Notes under the pieces: generated by a model
What the model was told of the DNA's origin: nothing
The model's input: the letters and a program-made list of their open reading frames with translations, nothing else
Database searches by the model: none
DNA from: Nectonema munidae
Taxonomy: Eukaryota > Nematomorpha > Nectonematoida > Nectonematidae
Assembly: GCA_030549495.1 (NCBI GenBank)
Contig: JAUIRK010000908.1
Coordinates: 62,001 to 126,000 of the forward strand
Length of the DNA: 64,000 nucleotides
Direction: 5' to 3'
Shown here: one piece after another, positions 61,067 to 64,000 of the stretch
Layout of the letters: each line of letters starts with the position of its first letter
How positions within the stretch are numbered: position 1 is the stretch's first letter
Made by a program: the position numbers and the translations under genes

Positions 61067-62620
61067 TTAGATGTATGCTTTTATCTTGCAAGTGACGCAA
61101 AGTCCAATGTGACATTTAACACATTCAGTAGTTCGCCTTTTCGAACAGTCATCAAATGACATCTTTTAACATTCTTGGTTTTAGAAATTAAATGATTCTT
61201 TTCATCCATTTTTTCTTCATTATTATATCTATTTTGTCGAGAAATCAAAGCAGCTTTTTACCAAACTTATTTAAATAGTATCCTGAATTTCTTTCCTAAA
61301 ATATAGTAAAGATTTCAATCCGCCAGTTTTTTTTGTGAGGCATTACAAATTGCTGCATTAATCATCCAAGTGAAAACAGAATAATACCATTTTTTTACCC
61401 CTTATACTCTATAATTATTTATATTTAATTCAAACGATCCACCCCTCCCATATTTAAATTATATAGAAAAATTAAATTGGGACATTGGATTTCAATCTTC
61501 TTACTTTCTTTTTTGGAGAATCTTTTAACTTTTCTGTAAGGTAAAAATTTAACACCACTTAAACACCATAAATAGAAGTCCATAATATTACAACATTTTT
61601 GTCCATCCACCTGACAACTATTATATTAAAATTTTGATGTGTACATGAAGAAAACGTTCCTCTTGATTTTTTAGACCTTTGTTTTTGAGAAAGAAGTGAA
61701 AATGTAGAGAAGTATCTTTCGTATAGCGTTCATGTAAAACCAACATGAAGATAGACGTTTTTTCATTAACTTTTCTGATAAAAATAAAGAATCGCAAAAA
61801 AAGAAGTAAGAGAAATTCTTTTTATCTTCAGGAAAGTTTTCAATAGCGTTCAAAATTGTTGTGCAAACTTTTCTTTACAATTTTTCTTCTACTTTTTCGT
61901 AAACAGATTTACCTTGATAAAAAGCTAACTGAATAAGATAATCATCAAATCTGATTGGTTTGCTTCTTACGCACTGTTTGAAAGGATGTTTCCAAAGTAT
62001 TCGATCATTGATTCGGCATGTTCTATACATTGCGCTGGAACAAAGTATTTCATGAATTTTTTATTCAAATGATTGGACAAATTACGAACCTTAAAAAATT
62101 GTCTTTCAAGTCTATTGATTTTTGCGAAGTGAACAAATTCCATCAATTATTATCTATTTTTTCTCATACCGTTATATATCATTTCATTTTTGCCTTGAAG
62201 GTACAGTGGCATATCAAAAATAAGAGAATTCCCAGAAACAATTTCAGCTCTTTATTTTCAATAAAAAAAATCAAATTTGTTTTTAGAATTTAAGTATGTT
62301 TTTGTTTTCTCACGAATAATACTCAAAATTTCTTCATTATAAAAAGATCAAACAATTCACGAGAATTCATATTTCTCTGAATTGAGAAAAATCACTCATA
62401 AGAAAAATTTTGAAAATTTATATTGAAAAGACTATCGCCATTCATCCGATCATCTTCATTTATATCGAGACTCGGTTCATCTATTATAGCCTTTGTATTT
62501 GCTTCTGCAAGAAATTATCCTTGTATCCTCCAATATCCTTCATCTGTCAAAATGGTAGCCATTCAGGAATATAACTTGCTGAATTATTTTCAGCATTCGT
62601 TATTAATTCGTGTAAAGATG
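61067..62620 (-). pseudogene. piggyBac E transposase, broken
   Basis: Minus strand. The N-terminal acidic part has DEPSLDINEDDRMNGDS near 62430-62490 and SRELFDLFIMKKF follows. Then ELKLFLGILLFLICHC (the helical domain), SKPIRFDDYLIQLAFYQGKS near 61900, and YFFFCDSLFLSEKLMKK (second Asp region). KVKRFSKKESKKIEIQCPNL, then YNLNMGGVDRLN, carries the third Asp. The C-terminal zinc segment is DCSKRRTTECVKCHIGLCVT, ending in CKIKAYI stop at 61067. The segment with the first Asp (VDE) appears deleted. Many stops and frame changes. Terminal repeats were not found. Confidence 0.8.
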
Positions 62621-63355
62621 TGAAAATTTTTCTAACTAAAAAATACTCAATTAGAAAAATTTATTAAAATTTATAAAACAGTTTTTGCCGGAAAGCTAAA
62701 AAGTGCTGTATTCCAAAAGACTAGTAATGCTTTTCAAAAATTTTGCAGTTTTAAAATTATATTATATTCTTTCAATTTTGTTGCGAACAAAATTTTATTT
62801 AAAATGCATTTCTTAGAATATTTCAATGAAATTTTTTCACAACACACGCAATTTTCACAAGTGTACATTTTTAGAACTTTCAAAATAAATTAATAAACAT
62901 GCTTTATATTAAATAAATGTAAATTGACTAAACTGCATGTTTATTATATAAAAGCAAATAAGCTTGCTAGATCCCTCATCTACCCCTACGATTATGTAGC
63001 ACCAAAAAGGTTCACCTATAAACTATATAAGAACAAAGTATGAATAAAAACTTTTAACAGGATTTATTGTAAGGCTGAAATAATGATTAAACTGTAAGAA
63101 AAGAAAAAAAAGAGGAAGAAATTTGAAAAGAATCCCTGGAAACAAAACCGCCTTGGGTTCAAACCTCTCTTCCTGCCTTTCCGTTCATTAACATGCACAC
63201 CTATATTATCAATATCTAAGCGCCTTAAATTTGCATTATCAAGTAAAAAACAGCATTCGTTTTGGAAATGATCTAATGATAAAAATTGTAGTCGTATCTA
63301 CCCATCGTGCCATTTTCTGGACATCCAAAAACACGTGAGTATTCTTGAAAAATCT
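62621..63355. other. Gene-free stretch
   Basis: AT-rich. A B-box-like GGGTTCAAACCTCT near 63156 may be a scrap of a tRNA-derived SINE, but no A box is convincing. Confidence 0.4.
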
Positions 63356-63363
63356 AAATAGAT

Positions 63364-63948
63364 CAGTGTTTCCCAAACTGTGTGTCGCGACACAGTAGTG
63401 TGTCGAAAAACTGTCATGGGTAGTAGCTAACCGATTTTTTAGAAATAATAAACAGTTACAGTTATCCCTCAATTACCGCGAACTTCGATTGGAAAGCATG
63501 TTCCTCGCGCTATATTTGTTGATTTAGAACCAACTGTAATAGATGAAATCAGACAAGGACCATATCACAGTTTGTTTCACCCCGAACAACTGTTGAGCGG
63601 AAAGGATGATGCTGAAATACTGTTATGCTAGTGGACTTTAGACCATCGGTATAGAAGGATTGAACCTTTGCTCAATCGAATCAGCAAGCTGATTGACGCG
63701 TGTCAACGGACTCAAGGCTTTACTGCTGTTGTTCCATTCCTTCGGTGGCGGTCCTGCTCTGGCTTGCTACAAGTTACTCTTGAATGGAGCGCTTTAGATG
63801 GATTACAAAAAGAGCAAACTTGAATTCGCTGTTTACCCCGCCCCACATGTGTCGACGTCTGTGGTTGAACCGTACAACTCTATGGTGTGTCGCGAAATTT
63901 TTCTATGTAAAGAGTGTGTCGCGGCTCAAAAAAGTTAGAGAAACACTG
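63364..63948 (+). mobile_element. hAT-type MITE carrying alpha-tubulin sequence
   Basis: Flanked by AAATAGAT at 63356-63363 and 63949-63956. Ends CAGTGTTTCCCAAACTGTGT and, inverted, CAGTGTTTCTCTAACTTTT. GTGTCGCG motifs lie inside both ends (63381 on and 63893 on). Between these hAT-derived flanks, about 63480-63882 is tubulin coding sequence. 585 bp in total. Confidence 0.92.
63480..63882 (+). pseudogene. Alpha-tubulin fragment, intronless, broken
   Basis: Alpha-tubulin pairs with beta-tubulin in microtubules. The fragment reads [20 protein letters not shown] then [20 protein letters not shown], covering the GTP-binding N-terminal domain. After frame changes: RISKLIDAC, SFGGG (the tubulin signature GGGTGSG is altered to GGGPALA), [20 protein letters not shown] and EPYNSM. 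It covers about 135 of the protein's roughly 450 residues and contains stops and at least two frame changes. No intron, poly-A tail or own target duplication is visible. Both edges join hAT MITE sequence directly. Origin could be gene capture by the element or insertion of a retrocopy. Confidence 0.9.
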
Positions 63949-64000
63949 AAATAGATATCTCTTTTCAATATAAAATCTTTATTTGAAAGCTTAGGAAAAT

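Noticed and set aside
63140-63170. Possible tRNA gene or SINE from a B-box-like GGGTTCAAACC
   Set aside because: No matching A box or cloverleaf could be made; too little for a call.

Overview
The window looks like repeat-dense, AT-rich nuclear DNA from an animal. The transposon families, tRNA-derived SINEs, an intron-bearing piggyBac gene and an alpha-tubulin fragment all say metazoan. The overall flavour suggests an arthropod, possibly a crustacean, but I cannot name a species from the sequence. I find no intact host protein-coding gene. Nearly everything that can be identified is a DNA transposon or its non-autonomous derivative, a satellite or minisatellite, or a broken transposase. I saw no retrovirus-like or LTR element. 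The only retroelement coding trace is a short LINE endonuclease fragment near 8.5-8.87 kb.

Layout. 0-4 kb: a 24-bp tandem repeat, then a decayed Helitron-type PIF1 helicase fused to an OTU protease domain, with a second, more decayed OTU copy behind it. 4.8-6.3 kb: a degenerate satellite. 6.8-8.34 kb: an almost perfect 727-bp inverted repeat with a 64-bp loop; a deleted copy of its arm opens the window. 8.4-17.5 kb: a LINE scrap, a TTAA-flanked MITE, hAT-type MITEs, two SINE copies, a ~140-bp satellite, a FLYWCH-like ORF and an internally deleted hAT element. 17.9-25 kb: a piggyBac nest (piggyBac A inside piggyBac B, followed by a 3' piece of a third), with a pogo-type element, a hAT MITE and further MITEs inserted. 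26.5-35.2 kb: G-run MITEs, a broken DUF4371-type hAT transposase, two more degenerate satellites, and a pogo/Tigger element that itself carries a hAT MITE with a perfect 8-bp target duplication. 37-44 kb: several MITEs and a 36-bp minisatellite split by a 2.2-kb, fairly young hAT element. 46-47 kb: a homopolymer-rich block. 49.8-52.6 kb: a fourth piggyBac abutting a 572-bp perfect ATG/GAT trinucleotide array. 54-57.4 kb: a small foldback MITE and two hAT derivatives with perfect target duplications. 61-62.6 kb: a fifth piggyBac remnant on the minus strand. 63.4-63.95 kb: a hAT-type MITE with perfect 8-bp target duplication that contains about 400 bp of alpha-tubulin coding sequence.

How the parts relate. 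Cut-and-paste families (hAT, piggyBac, pogo/Tc1-mariner) have inserted into each other and into satellites, so relative ages can be read from the nesting. Several hAT derivatives keep crisp 8-bp duplications and are probably the youngest layer. No gene here forms a functional pathway with another. The most unusual objects are the tubulin-carrying hAT element, the long palindrome, the Helitron helicase with duplicated OTU domain, a family of TTAA-flanked MITEs sharing an internal AGACGAT motif, and two deleted hATs that both keep only the C-terminal dimerisation domain.
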